Part shown: piece by piece, positions 1 to 9,424 of the stretch | How the letters are laid out: every line of letters begins with the position of its first letter | Numbering within the stretch: the stretch's first letter is position 1 | Source of the DNA: Myxococcota bacterium | GTDB lineage: Bacteria > Myxococcota_A > UBA796 | Length of the DNA stretch: 64,000 nt | Assembly: GCA_029251165.1 (NCBI GenBank) | Contig: JAQXDW010000042.1 | Span: 1-64,000 of the forward strand | Reading direction: 5' to 3' | Translations under genes and position numbers: made by a program | Notes under the pieces: model-generated | What the model was told of the DNA's origin: nothing | The model's input: the letters and a program-made list of their open reading frames with translations, nothing else | The model's database searches: none

Positions 1-24
1 GGCTCGGGCTCGGGCTCGGGCTCG
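1..24. repeat. GGCTCG hexamer microrepeat (about 4 copies), coding for (Pro-Glu)n on the minus strand
   Basis: Direct reading of the first 24 bases. Confidence 0.9.
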
Positions 25-134
25 GGTGCAGGGGCTTCTGCGACGGGCTCGGCAACGGCGGGCTCGACGAGAGCCTCGGGGGCCGTCTTGGGGCCGCAGG
101 CAGCCAGCATTGCAGTCAGGATTAGCGTGGACAC
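1..134 (-). CDS. Lipoprotein with Pro-Glu repeat (partial, continues off left edge)
   Basis: Reverse-strand reading from GTG at 134: (M)STLILTAMLAACGPKTAPEALVEPAVAEPVAEAPAPEPEPEPE; lipobox LAAC; GGAGG upstream of the start. Confidence 0.6.
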   Translation of the reverse strand, partial: MSTLILTAMLAACGPKTAPEALVEPAVAEPVAEAPAPEPEPEPE

Positions 135-194
135 ATTGACCTCCAGAGTCGTTCTTGTTTGTGCACAGATTACTGTCTTAAGTTCCCGACAAGA

Positions 195-1289
195 TCAAGT
201 CTCTGCATTGCCATCGTCGACACCTCCGGCCTCTCGACCCATGGAATTGAGCAGCCAGGTCAGCGACAATGCTCCGAGGACCATCAGGGAGAGCTGCTGG
301 ATGCGGACGAGCAGCGCGACCGCAAGAGCATCGGAGGTGCTGAGGCCCGCTGTGGCGACGAGGAGGGCGACGAACAGCGCATCCCAGCCAACCTGCGATC
401 CTGGCAGCGCGAACAGCGCGACCGCACCGGCCGTGGTGGTCGCGTAGGTGAAGGCGAGCCCGCCGAGGTGTGGAGTACCGCCGAGACCGAGCACTGCGAT
501 GCTGATGCCGACGATGACGCTGCTGTGTCCAATAAATGACCACATCAGCGCGCGCGTATACGGGCGGATGCCTCGGGTCGCGACCCGGGACAGCGCGCCA
601 GCGAGCGAGACGATGGCGTCATCCAGCTTCCCGATGGACTGCCGCAGGGGGCCCTCACCTCGAAACCGTCCGAGGATGCTGCTGGAGATGTCTGCCCACC
701 AGCCGGGGCGTATCGCCAGCGCGAACAGCGCGATTCCTCCGATACCGATGACCACCGTGGCGACCTCGACGAGCTGTCGTGCGGTCTGGATGATCTCGCC
801 GTCAGCCGCTGGGGCGGGAAGGGGAACCACAGCCCAGACCAGCACGCCCATCACCGCAGCTGTCGCCAGCCCGACCAGCCGCGCGGCGACACCGCTCGCC
901 AGCGCATCGGCGATGGGGATTCGATAGCGACGCTCAGCAAACCAGGCCGCGCCGAGCTCTCCGAACGGGCCGGGGACCGCATAGTTGAGCAGCAAGCCAG
1001 CACAGATGATCGCGGAGAGACCGGCTGCTGGGGGCCGGTACGCGGGCGGCATCAGGGCGCGCCAGCGCAGCCCCATGAAGAAGAACGCTGCGCTGATGCT
1101 CACCCAGGAGACGAAGAGGTAGCCTGGGCGGGCGCGGGTGAGCAGGTCTTGAACAGCTTCCCGCCCGAGGTCGCTCTGGGCGATTGCGAACACACAGACG
1201 CCGAGCAAGACCATGCTGACCGCGACCGTCAGCAGGCCCCTTCTGATCGCTTGTCGTGCCCGCTCTGGGCTGAATTCAGATGTGCGCAT
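195..1289 (-). CDS. Lysylphosphatidylglycerol synthase-TM/UPF0104-like flippase-domain membrane protein
   Basis: 364 aa polytopic protein; start overlaps the stop of the upstream regulator (TGATG). Confidence 0.7.
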   Translation of the reverse strand: MRTSEFSPERARQAIRRGLLTVAVSMVLLGVCVFAIAQSDLGREAVQDLLTRARPGYLFVSWVSISAAFFFMGLRWRALMPPAYRPPAAGLSAIICAGLLLNYAVPGPFGELGAAWFAERRYRIPIADALASGVAARLVGLATAAVMGVLVWAVVPLPAPAADGEIIQTARQLVEVATVVIGIGGIALFALAIRPGWWADISSSILGRFRGEGPLRQSIGKLDDAIVSLAGALSRVATRGIRPYTRALMWSFIGHSSVIVGISIAVLGLGGTPHLGGLAFTYATTTAGAVALFALPGSQVGWDALFVALLVATAGLSTSDALAVALLVRIQQLSLMVLGALSLTWLLNSMGREAGGVDDGNAET

Positions 1290-2494
1290 CAGCGCTTGAT
1301 CAGCTTGTATTTGTTGAGCTTATAGCGAAGGGTGTTTCGCTCAAGGCCAAGGATTTTGCTCATTTTTGGGCGGTCTCCGTTGGTCTGCTCGATGGCCTGG
1401 ACCAGCAGCGCGCGCTCGATCTCTTCCATGTGGCTGGAGAGGTTGAATCCGTCGGACAGCGCGGCGACATCGGGCTGACGCTGTGGCTTGACGGGCATGT
1501 CGAAGGCCATCTCTCCGAGGACTGCGGCGCGCTCGGCGAGGTTTGCGGCCTCTCGAACATTGCCGGGCCAGCTGTGCCTGCTGAGGCGGCGCAGCTGCTC
1601 AGGGTTGGGTCGGACCGGCGGACGGTCGAAGGCCTGGGCGTGAAGATCGAGGAAGTGGTTGAGCAGCTGAGCGATGTCTTCACGGCGCTCTCGAAGCGGC
1701 AGCATCGTGATGACCAGCACCGCGAGGCGGAAGTACAGCTCTGGGCGGAGGGCGCCTTCGGAGACACGGGCATCGATCAAGGGGCTGGCGGTGGCGATGA
1801 TCCGTGGTGGTCGGCCAGATTCCAGACCCTCGAGCTGCTGCTGGAGCAGGAGCTGGGCACTGTCACTCCACCGATCGACCCCGGTAACCAGGAGGGTTCC
1901 GGCTTCCTCCAGTGCCCCCGGATCCAGGGGACGACCGGGCCGCACCATGACGAGCGAGCGGTCGGTGTCAGGGCCATGACGGTGAAGCCAGCGCGCGAGG
2001 TGCCGACGCCCTGATCCGATCTCTCCGGTGATGAGAACTGTGCTGCGGACCTCTGCGAGCTTCTGTGCTTGCTGACGGAGCCGCTCGGTGGGGGGGCTGT
2101 TGCCGACGATCGCGGCGGCCACCATGGGTCCCTTTCGCAGCTCCTGGACCCGCCGAATGATCACGTCTGCGGTCACTGGCTTGGTGAGGAAGTCCAGGGC
2201 TCCCAGCCGCATTGCTTCGACAGCAGCCTCAACAGAGCCGTAGGCCGTGAACACGATGGCATCAACCGGCGGATCGCAGGCCTGGGCAGCGGCGACCACC
2301 TGCAGCCCATCCACTGGCGCCATGCGCAGATCGGTGAGGACGAGATCGAACGTCTGCTGCTGGAGGTGCTCGATGGCAGACTGACCGTCGTAGACCGCCT
2401 CGGTGAAGTGCCCCTCTCGCTCCAGTAGCATCGCGATTGCAAGGGCCGCGCTGCGGTTGTCGTCGACGACCAGGACGGAGAGTGGCTCGTTCAT
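1289..2494 (-). CDS. NtrC-like response regulator with degenerate AAA+ domain and Fis-type HTH
   Basis: Receiver domain (VLVVDDNRSAA..LVLTDLRM..TKP), AAA+ remnant (VLITGEIGSGRRHLARWLH), C-terminal Fis-like HTH (GDRPKMSKILGLERNTLRYKLNKYKL). Confidence 0.85.
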   Translation of the reverse strand: MNEPLSVLVVDDNRSAALAIAMLLEREGHFTEAVYDGQSAIEHLQQQTFDLVLTDLRMAPVDGLQVVAAAQACDPPVDAIVFTAYGSVEAAVEAMRLGALDFLTKPVTADVIIRRVQELRKGPMVAAAIVGNSPPTERLRQQAQKLAEVRSTVLITGEIGSGRRHLARWLHRHGPDTDRSLVMVRPGRPLDPGALEEAGTLLVTGVDRWSDSAQLLLQQQLEGLESGRPPRIIATASPLIDARVSEGALRPELYFRLAVLVITMLPLRERREDIAQLLNHFLDLHAQAFDRPPVRPNPEQLRRLSRHSWPGNVREAANLAERAAVLGEMAFDMPVKPQRQPDVAALSDGFNLSSHMEEIERALLVQAIEQTNGDRPKMSKILGLERNTLRYKLNKYKLIKR

Positions 2495-3936
2495 TATCTT
2501 TCCTCTCTCCTGCTCGGCAGCGCAGCGATGAAGCGGGCACCGCCCAGCGGTGACTCCTCACACCGAATGTAGCCGCCGTGGGTGTCAAACACCCGCTTGA
2601 CCAGTGACAGACCAAGGCCCGTGCCGCCAGGCTTGGAGGAGTAGTACTGCTCGAAGATCCGCTCTCGCTCATGCCGTGGCACACCCGGTCCGTCGTCATC
2701 GACGATGAGCAGGGTCTGCTTCTCCCGAGGAATCAGGCTGACGGTCACCTGTCCCGGTGGGTTCATCCCGGCGAATTCGATGGCGTTGAGGACGAGGTTC
2801 TCTGCTGCACGACGAACGAGGGAGCCGTCGACCTGCATCGTGCAGGAGCCTGGGGCCTGGATGAGCAGGGAGACCCCGGCCTTGTCGGCACGGGGGCGGG
2901 AGATGTTGTCGACCTGCCCGATGATCTTGATGAGGTTGACCTCGGTCCGGGAGATCTGAAGCGGCCCGCTGCTTCGAAGAAACCGCTGGACCACGCTCTC
3001 AAGGACCTGGATCTCTTCCTCGACGCTGATCAAGAGCTTCTCACGCTTTGGGGGATCCTCTTCGGTCCGGGCGAGGGTGCAGAGCAGCGACAGGCTCTGC
3101 AGCGGGTTGCGGACCTCGTGAGCGACGACGCTCGCGAGCTGACGAACGACCGCCATCCGAGAGCCGATCTCGTCTTCACGGCGCTCCAGGTAGCTTGCAA
3201 GCGAGTTGACGGCGCGCGCCAGCTGACTCAGCTCCTCTGGTCCGGTCTCTCGAACCCTCAGCGAGTGCTCCCCCTGTGCGATCCGTGCGGCAGCAGTAGA
3301 GATCTCTTGAATGGGAGAGAGCAGGAGCCGGATGGCGAACATGACCAGCAGACCGGACAGGGCTCCGAGCAGCAAGAGCTGGTTGCTCGCCCGCCGCTTC
3401 TGCGCTGCGAGGATCTCGCCGTAGTCCACCTTCTTAATGGCGACGAACATTCCAAGTGCTTGCGATGATGAGTCGAGGACGGGAGTACAGGCTCCCTGGA
3501 CTGTTGCACCAGACAGGCCGATCTGGGGAGCGATGAGGGCGGACTCTTCAGACAGCACGCGCTCGACTGGACAGGCTGACAAGACCTCTGCGAGGGCCAG
3601 CTCCGGACCGGATACGCTGGTGGCGCTGGCGAGGATGCTGCCGCTCGTTGTGAGAACAAGGGCCTGATCGAGTCCGCTGAGTGTCGGAAGCTCATCGAGG
3701 CGCGCCTGCACCTGGCTGGCGCTGCCAAGCTCAAGGACCGAGGCGGGGGAGTCTCCGCCGATGAGCTGCTGACCGCCGAGACGGGCCATGAGCACCAGGC
3801 GCCGAGACAGCGCCTGCACCTCGCGCTCCTCAGCGTACTGAATCATCGGCAGCCAGGTCATCGCGACGGATCCCGAAGCAATCAGCCCTGCAGCCAGAGA
3901 CAGCAGGCTGCTTGCTGAGCCGCGAGGGAGTCGCAA
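2494..3936 (-). CDS. Membrane sensor histidine kinase
   Basis: N-terminal TM, HAMP-like region, H-box VAHEVRNPLQSL, HATPase motifs DDDGPGVP and GGTGLGLSLVKR. Confidence 0.9.
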   Translation of the reverse strand: MRLPRGSASSLLSLAAGLIASGSVAMTWLPMIQYAEEREVQALSRRLVLMARLGGQQLIGGDSPASVLELGSASQVQARLDELPTLSGLDQALVLTTSGSILASATSVSGPELALAEVLSACPVERVLSEESALIAPQIGLSGATVQGACTPVLDSSSQALGMFVAIKKVDYGEILAAQKRRASNQLLLLGALSGLLVMFAIRLLLSPIQEISTAAARIAQGEHSLRVRETGPEELSQLARAVNSLASYLERREDEIGSRMAVVRQLASVVAHEVRNPLQSLSLLCTLARTEEDPPKREKLLISVEEEIQVLESVVQRFLRSSGPLQISRTEVNLIKIIGQVDNISRPRADKAGVSLLIQAPGSCTMQVDGSLVRRAAENLVLNAIEFAGMNPPGQVTVSLIPREKQTLLIVDDDGPGVPRHERERIFEQYYSSKPGGTGLGLSLVKRVFDTHGGYIRCEESPLGGARFIAALPSRREER

Positions 3937-3948
3937 GTCTGGGCGACG

Positions 3949-4218
3949 CTACTGAACGAGGGCCGAGGAGGTCAGCTCGGCCTCGGCGCTTTCCTGATCC
4001 GTAGCGGACTCCGTTGCGCGCTGACGAAGCTCCAGTCCCTCGGTGCCGCTGAGGACGTAGTCGAGCTCGGAGACGGACTCGCGAGAAAGATCTGCCTGGA
4101 TGGTCATGCACTCGGTGTAGCTACGGCTGTAGTCGTACTGGAGGTGCAGCGGCTGGGTGCAGCCGGTGAGGGCGGCTGCTCCGACGAGGAGGCCCCCAAA
4201 GATAAGGCGAGTACGCAC
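3949..4218 (-). CDS. Small lipoprotein within the Tad operon
   Basis: 89 aa; MRTRLIFGGLLVGAAALTGC lipobox. Confidence 0.7.
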   Translation of the reverse strand: MRTRLIFGGLLVGAAALTGCTQPLHLQYDYSRSYTECMTIQADLSRESVSELDYVLSGTEGLELRQRATESATDQESAEAELTSSALVQ

Positions 4219-4222
4219 AGGC

Positions 4223-4978
4223 TTACTCCTCTAAAGGTGTGGTGGTTGTGTGCAGGCGCTGGAGGGCCTGCTGGGCGCTGCGGTGATCGGGGTTGTGGTT
4301 CAGGGCGGCGGCATAGGCGGCCGCTGCGTCGTCGAGGTTGCCCTTCAGCTCCAGGCCGACCCCGAGATTATACCGGGCCTCGTCTTCAGAGCATGCAGAG
4401 CGGAACACACGGTAGGCCTCCTGCTCTCGTCCGTCAGCGACGAGGGCGAAGCCGAGGTTGTTGCGGGTTCGGATGCGGGTGGCGTCGACGAGCAGCGCAG
4501 CCTTGAGGATGTCGACGGCCTCCGCTGCCTGCCCATCACTCATCAGCGCGAAGCCGAGGTTGTTGGCATACTCGGGGTTGTCTCGGTCGAGTCGGTATGC
4601 GCGCTGGAAGCGCGAGATCGCCTCGTCTGGTGCGCTCCGGTCCATTGCGAGGATGCCCAGCTCGTTGTGGACCGCAGGCATCCGACGGTGACGCTTCGTC
4701 AGCTGGGTGAGCAGCGCCTCAGCGTCCTCCTGCAGCCCAATCTCCCGCAGTGCGCGTGCCTGGAGCATGGTCAGCTCCGGAGAGGTGAAGCCTGAGGCGT
4801 GGATCTGGTTGAGGATCTTGAGGGCAGCGTCGGGCTGATGGGCCTCCAGCATGCTCTGAACCAGCTCGATGCGGGTTCGCTCCTGGCCCTCCTCCGTCGT
4901 CCACTCCGGTGCCGGAGTGACGCTCGCAGGAGGGGTCCGGCTTGCACAGGCGCCCAGGATGATGAGCAAGGGACTCAA
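4223..4978 (-). CDS. TPR lipoprotein, TadD-like
   Basis: Tandem TPR-like repeats (NPEYANNLGFALMSDGQ, RTRNNLGFALVADGREQEA), LGAC lipobox, position after TadC. Confidence 0.75.
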   Translation of the reverse strand: MSPLLIILGACASRTPPASVTPAPEWTTEEGQERTRIELVQSMLEAHQPDAALKILNQIHASGFTSPELTMLQARALREIGLQEDAEALLTQLTKRHRRMPAVHNELGILAMDRSAPDEAISRFQRAYRLDRDNPEYANNLGFALMSDGQAAEAVDILKAALLVDATRIRTRNNLGFALVADGREQEAYRVFRSACSEDEARYNLGVGLELKGNLDDAAAAYAAALNHNPDHRSAQQALQRLHTTTTPLEE

Positions 4979-4990
4979 GACAGCTCCGCT

Positions 4991-5917
4991 CTACTGACCC
5001 GACATCGCCGGGATGAGGTTTCGAAAGACGTTGATCCCGGCCGGTCCGATCAAGACGATGAACAGCGACGGGAGGATGAACAGGATCATCGCCACCGTCA
5101 GCTTCGGTGCGATCTGTGCTGCCTGCTCCTCCGCAGCCAGCATGCGCTTCGTGCGGACCATGTCGGAGTGAATGCGCAGGGCATGGGCGATGGAGGTACC
5201 GAACCGATCGGCCTGGGTGAGCACGTTGACCAGAGAGTTCACCTCAGCCAGTCCTGTGCGCCGATCCAGACGTCGTAGTGCCTGGATACGGGGGATTCCA
5301 CCGGAGACCTCGTGGTTGACCTGCTGAAGCTCGACGGCAAGCTCTGGAGCTGCCGGAGCGATCTCCTTGGCGACCCGCTGGAAGGCGGCATCGACACCCA
5401 GGCCAGCCTCGACGCTGCTGACCAGGAGATCGAGCGCATCTGGAAATGGCTTCAGCAGCGCAGCCTGTCGGACCTTGAGGCGCTGGCCGACGTAGACAGA
5501 GGGGGCGTAGTAGCCCACGGTCGCAAACAAGAGGGCGAAGAAGACCGTGTAGATCGTCTTCATGTCCGGCAGGATGATGAACGCCAGAAGGGGCATGACC
5601 AGTGCGAGACCAGCGCGTGCGGCACTGTAGGCTTCGAGGTTGCCTCGGGAGCGAAAGCCGGCCTGGGTCAGCCAGGTCCGGATCAGGTTCTGCTCCTCTT
5701 CATTGTCTGCGACCGCGAGCGCCGCGACGCTGCCGGCGACACGCTGGACCGGCTGAGAGGCCAGCAGCACGTCTTCCTGCTCACGCCCACCGGTCAGATC
5801 CGCGATGCGGTCGCGTGCGGTTCGCTGTGGATTGAGCAGAAGCTGGATCCCATACATTCCGCCAATCACAGCCATGAATGAAGCGAGAACGGCCAGGAGC
5901 GTGAGTGCGTTTTCCAT
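4991..5917 (-). CDS. tadC: Tad secretion inner-membrane protein TadC (T2SS F family)
   Basis: FPDALDLLVSSVEAGLGVDAAFQRVAKE and hydrophobic C-terminus; order within the locus. Confidence 0.9.
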   Translation of the reverse strand: MENALTLLAVLASFMAVIGGMYGIQLLLNPQRTARDRIADLTGGREQEDVLLASQPVQRVAGSVAALAVADNEEEQNLIRTWLTQAGFRSRGNLEAYSAARAGLALVMPLLAFIILPDMKTIYTVFFALLFATVGYYAPSVYVGQRLKVRQAALLKPFPDALDLLVSSVEAGLGVDAAFQRVAKEIAPAAPELAVELQQVNHEVSGGIPRIQALRRLDRRTGLAEVNSLVNVLTQADRFGTSIAHALRIHSDMVRTKRMLAAEEQAAQIAPKLTVAMILFILPSLFIVLIGPAGINVFRNLIPAMSGQ

Positions 5918-5923
5918 TGTGTC

Positions 5924-6865
5924 CTACAGCTCGATCTGGGAGATCCGCCGCATCACCAAGACCCCGGAGGTGAAGCTGCAGAAGCTGAAGCCCAGCATCC
6001 AGTGTCCGATGGGGTCGGTGACCAGGGGGTTGAGGTACGCCGGCTGCATCAGCATGATCATAAAGGTGACGATGAAGGGCAGACCGCCGAGGATGATCGC
6101 TGAGAGCTTGGACTCCGCTGTCAGGGCCTTGACCTTGCGCTGGAAGAGGAAGCGATCTCGGATGGTCTTGGAGATGTTGTTGAGGATCTCGATGAGGTTT
6201 CCGCCGGTCTCTCTCTGGAGGACGACGGAGCTGACGAAGATCCGAAGATCGAAGTTGCGGGGATTGCGCAGACAGAGATCGCTGAGGCAGTCCCGCATGT
6301 CTCGGCCGAGGTTGTGCTCCTCGTGGACGCGTCCGAATTCGTGAGCGATGGGGGGGAGCATCTCGACGGCGCACATCCGCATGGCGTCGGAGAGGCCGTG
6401 TCCGGCCTGCAGCGATCGGGCGACGAGATCGAGACCATCGGGGAGCTGCTCAGAGAGAGCCTTGGCGCGCTCCTCGGCGCGAGAGCTGAGGATGATGATC
6501 GGAATTGTCCCGAAGAGCAGGCCGACCATACCTGCGATGCCCTTGATAAACACGCTGGTGAGGAAGGCACCGATGACGGCAAAGGCCGCCATCCGCATCA
6601 GAAGGCCAGAGAGGTCGTAGTCCTCCCCAGACTCACGCAGCAGGGCCTCCAGTCGTGTACCGAGCCCGCCGAGCGTTGCGAGCCATGGGTCGGTCTTCTG
6701 CTCCAGGAACAGGCTGGTCTCGGGGTTGTCTGCCAGCGTACCCAGTCGGCGAGCGAGGGCACGGGCTTCATTGTCCTGGCGGGTCCGATGGCTCCAATAC
6801 ATCAGGTTGGCAGCAGAGAGCACACCAACAAAGACCAGCGAGGAGATGAGGACGACGACGAGCAT
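5924..6865 (-). CDS. tadB: Tad secretion inner-membrane protein TadB (T2SS F family)
   Basis: LPDGLDLVARSLQAGHGLSDAMRM..PIAHEFGRVHEEHNLG, typical TadB. Confidence 0.9.
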   Translation of the reverse strand: MLVVVLISSLVFVGVLSAANLMYWSHRTRQDNEARALARRLGTLADNPETSLFLEQKTDPWLATLGGLGTRLEALLRESGEDYDLSGLLMRMAAFAVIGAFLTSVFIKGIAGMVGLLFGTIPIIILSSRAEERAKALSEQLPDGLDLVARSLQAGHGLSDAMRMCAVEMLPPIAHEFGRVHEEHNLGRDMRDCLSDLCLRNPRNFDLRIFVSSVVLQRETGGNLIEILNNISKTIRDRFLFQRKVKALTAESKLSAIILGGLPFIVTFMIMLMQPAYLNPLVTDPIGHWMLGFSFCSFTSGVLVMRRISQIEL

Positions 6866-8205
6866 CAGACTTCCATCTTGAAGCGGAACAGCTCGGGGGA
6901 GAGATGGATACCGCTCTGCTTGAGGCGAGCGGTGAACTTGGGACGGGTGCCGGTCGCGACGAACTCGCCGTGGATTCGGCCCTGATCATCCATGGTCTTC
7001 TGGTTGAACCGGAAGATGTCCTGGGTGGTCACGATCGAGCCTTCCATCCCGAGGACCTCGGTGACCGCCATGATGCGGCGGGTGCCGTCGGGGAGGCGGT
7101 CGAGCTGGATGACGACATCGAGCGCGCGCGCCATCATCTCTCGAATGGTCTTGTCGGTGAGGTTGGGCATGCCCATTCCGATCATCGTCTCGAGTCGAGA
7201 GAGGGCATCTCGGGTGGTGTTGGAGTGAACGGTGGCCAGTGAGCCTTCGTGGCCGGTGTTCATCGCCTGGAGCATGTCGATGGCTTCCGCCGAGCGAATC
7301 TCACCGAGGATGATGCGGTCTGGTCGCATCCGGAGAGAATTCTTCACGAGATCACGGGCCGTGACCTCGCCCTTTCCCTCCAGGTTGGGCGGGCGGGTCT
7401 CCAGGCGCACCACGTGCGGCTGCTGGAGCTGAAGCTCAGCGGCATCCTCGATGGTGATGATGCGCTCATCTGTGGGGATGAATGAAGACATCACGTTGAG
7501 GAGGGTGGTCTTTCCGGAGCCGGTTCCGCCGCTGATGATGATGTTCAGGGCTGCCTTCACGCAGCCCCGAAGGACCTGAATGATCGGCCGCGGGCAGGAG
7601 CCGTAGGCGATGAGATCCTCGGCGGTGATCGGCACGGTGCCGAACCGTCGGATGGAGACCACCGGGCCATCCAGCGCCAGGGGAGGGATGATCGCGTTGA
7701 ACCGACTGCCGTCCTGGAGTCGCGCGTCGACCATCGGGTTGGTCTCGTCGACCCGTCGACCCACCGCCGAGACGATTCGGTCGATGATCTGCATGAGATG
7801 CTGGTTGTCGTTGAACTTGACCTCAGCCTTCTGGAGGCGACCCCGCTTCTCGATGAAGATGGTGTCGTAGCCGTTGATCAGGATGTCGGAGATCGCAGGA
7901 TCTCGCAGCAGCGGCTCCAAGGGACCCAGGCCCAGGATCTCATCGAGGATCTCCTCGACCAGACGATCCCGCTCCAGGCGATTGAGCGGGAGGTTGCGGG
8001 TCTCGACGACCTGAGTGAGGGTCTTGCGAAGCTGCCGAGACAGCTCCTCGCGAGGAGTCTTGCTGACTCGCTCGTAGTCGATCTGACCGATGATCTCATT
8101 GTGGAGGAGCTTCTTGTAGCGCTCGAACTCCGCAGAGTCGGTCTGTGTGTCAGCCCGGTACCGCTGCTGTGCACCCCGAACGCGATCGATGAGCCGTGAC
8201 GACAT
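6865..8205 (-). CDS. tadA: Tad pilus assembly ATPase TadA/CpaF
   Basis: Walker [52 protein letters not shown]. Confidence 0.95.
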   Translation of the reverse strand: MSSRLIDRVRGAQQRYRADTQTDSAEFERYKKLLHNEIIGQIDYERVSKTPREELSRQLRKTLTQVVETRNLPLNRLERDRLVEEILDEILGLGPLEPLLRDPAISDILINGYDTIFIEKRGRLQKAEVKFNDNQHLMQIIDRIVSAVGRRVDETNPMVDARLQDGSRFNAIIPPLALDGPVVSIRRFGTVPITAEDLIAYGSCPRPIIQVLRGCVKAALNIIISGGTGSGKTTLLNVMSSFIPTDERIITIEDAAELQLQQPHVVRLETRPPNLEGKGEVTARDLVKNSLRMRPDRIILGEIRSAEAIDMLQAMNTGHEGSLATVHSNTTRDALSRLETMIGMGMPNLTDKTIREMMARALDVVIQLDRLPDGTRRIMAVTEVLGMEGSIVTTQDIFRFNQKTMDDQGRIHGEFVATGTRPKFTARLKQSGIHLSPELFRFKMEV

Positions 8206-8232
8206 GAGCCTCTCCCTCCCTTCAGGTGAATT

Positions 8233-9411
8233 CTACCTGAACAGCCAGCCAAACGCTCGACGACCGGTGGGCGCCTCGACCTGGTCGACCCCCTCGGTGA
8301 TGAGGCTGGCAGCGGCCGCGATGTCCGCATGGAATTGCGATCGCTTGTCGACGCTGCGGACGAGCTGTCCCAGCGCGATGCTCCGAGGACAGGCGCTGTC
8401 TTTGTGGAGACGGGCGGCGATCGGGATCTTGAGGTTGGTCTCGATGTCCTTATCGGAGATCTCAGCCCCCTTCTCCCACTGATTGAGCACCAGCCGGATG
8501 GTGTCCGGTTCGATCTTCTGCTGCTCGAGCATCTGCAGTCTCCGCCAGGCGTTCTTGACCGAGACGACATCCGGAGTGCAGACCAGGAGGATCCGGTCTG
8601 CTGCGGTGGTCGCAGTCAGGGTGGCGGTGTCGATGTGGGCGCCACAGTCGACGAAGACATACTGGTAGGTCTCCGCAGCGATGGAGAGGATCCGGATGAG
8701 ATCCTCATCGCGCAGGGCGGTGTAGGGCGCGAGATCTGTGGGCTGCGAGAGCAGCTGCAGCTTGCTGGCGGGATGGATTGAGACGCTGCCCTTGAACAGG
8801 CGACTGTCCAGACGGTGCAGGTTCTCCATGAGATCGAGGATCGAGCTGCTCGGCTTGAGATCGAGGAATGCTGCGACGTCTCCCATGGAGAAGTCGAAGT
8901 CTGCGAGGCAGACCTGGTACAGCGCGGACAGCTCGGCAGCGAGGTTGGTGGCCACGAGGGTCGAGCCGAGCCCACCCTTGGCTCCCACGATCGCGATGAC
9001 CTCCCCGAGGTCTTCTTGCTGCTCGGTGCCATAGGCAGCGTCGTGGACCGCCTGGCGGAGCAAGGGACCATCTTCAGGGAGGACCACATACTCCCGGTAG
9101 CCCGCCCGCATTGCGGAGCGGATGCGTTCTGGGTCGGTCCGCTCAGAGATCGCGACGAGGTGGATGCCCACCTGCTCTGCCTGCAGCCGTGCTCCGAGGT
9201 CCACAGCGGCATCAAAGTCAACATCGAAGCCCATGATGACAACGTTTGGTCGTGTCTTCTGGACGATCTGAACGGCATCCTGGTAAGCGGTCGATTTCGT
9301 GGGAAGGACGGCCTCTGTACCGAGGCACTCGCGGATGAGTCCCATCCCGTGGGTGTTGACCCCGATGACCACTACCGAGGCTGCCCCCCGGCTCTGGTTG
9401 CGGTAGCGCAT
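8233..9411 (-). CDS. Pilus localisation protein TadZ/CpaE-like
   Basis: Receiver-like N-terminus plus ParA/MinD-like domain with deviant Walker A VGAKGGLGSTLVATNLA. Confidence 0.85.
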   Translation of the reverse strand: MRYRNQSRGAASVVVIGVNTHGMGLIRECLGTEAVLPTKSTAYQDAVQIVQKTRPNVVIMGFDVDFDAAVDLGARLQAEQVGIHLVAISERTDPERIRSAMRAGYREYVVLPEDGPLLRQAVHDAAYGTEQQEDLGEVIAIVGAKGGLGSTLVATNLAAELSALYQVCLADFDFSMGDVAAFLDLKPSSSILDLMENLHRLDSRLFKGSVSIHPASKLQLLSQPTDLAPYTALRDEDLIRILSIAAETYQYVFVDCGAHIDTATLTATTAADRILLVCTPDVVSVKNAWRRLQMLEQQKIEPDTIRLVLNQWEKGAEISDKDIETNLKIPIAARLHKDSACPRSIALGQLVRSVDKRSQFHADIAAAASLITEGVDQVEAPTGRRAFGWLFR

Positions 9412-9424
9412 CTGATCCTCTTTC

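Noticed and set aside
1-24. GGCTCG repeat as a possible CRISPR or integration repeat
   Set aside because: Six-bp in-frame microrepeat coding Pro-Glu in a lipoprotein linker; no spacers
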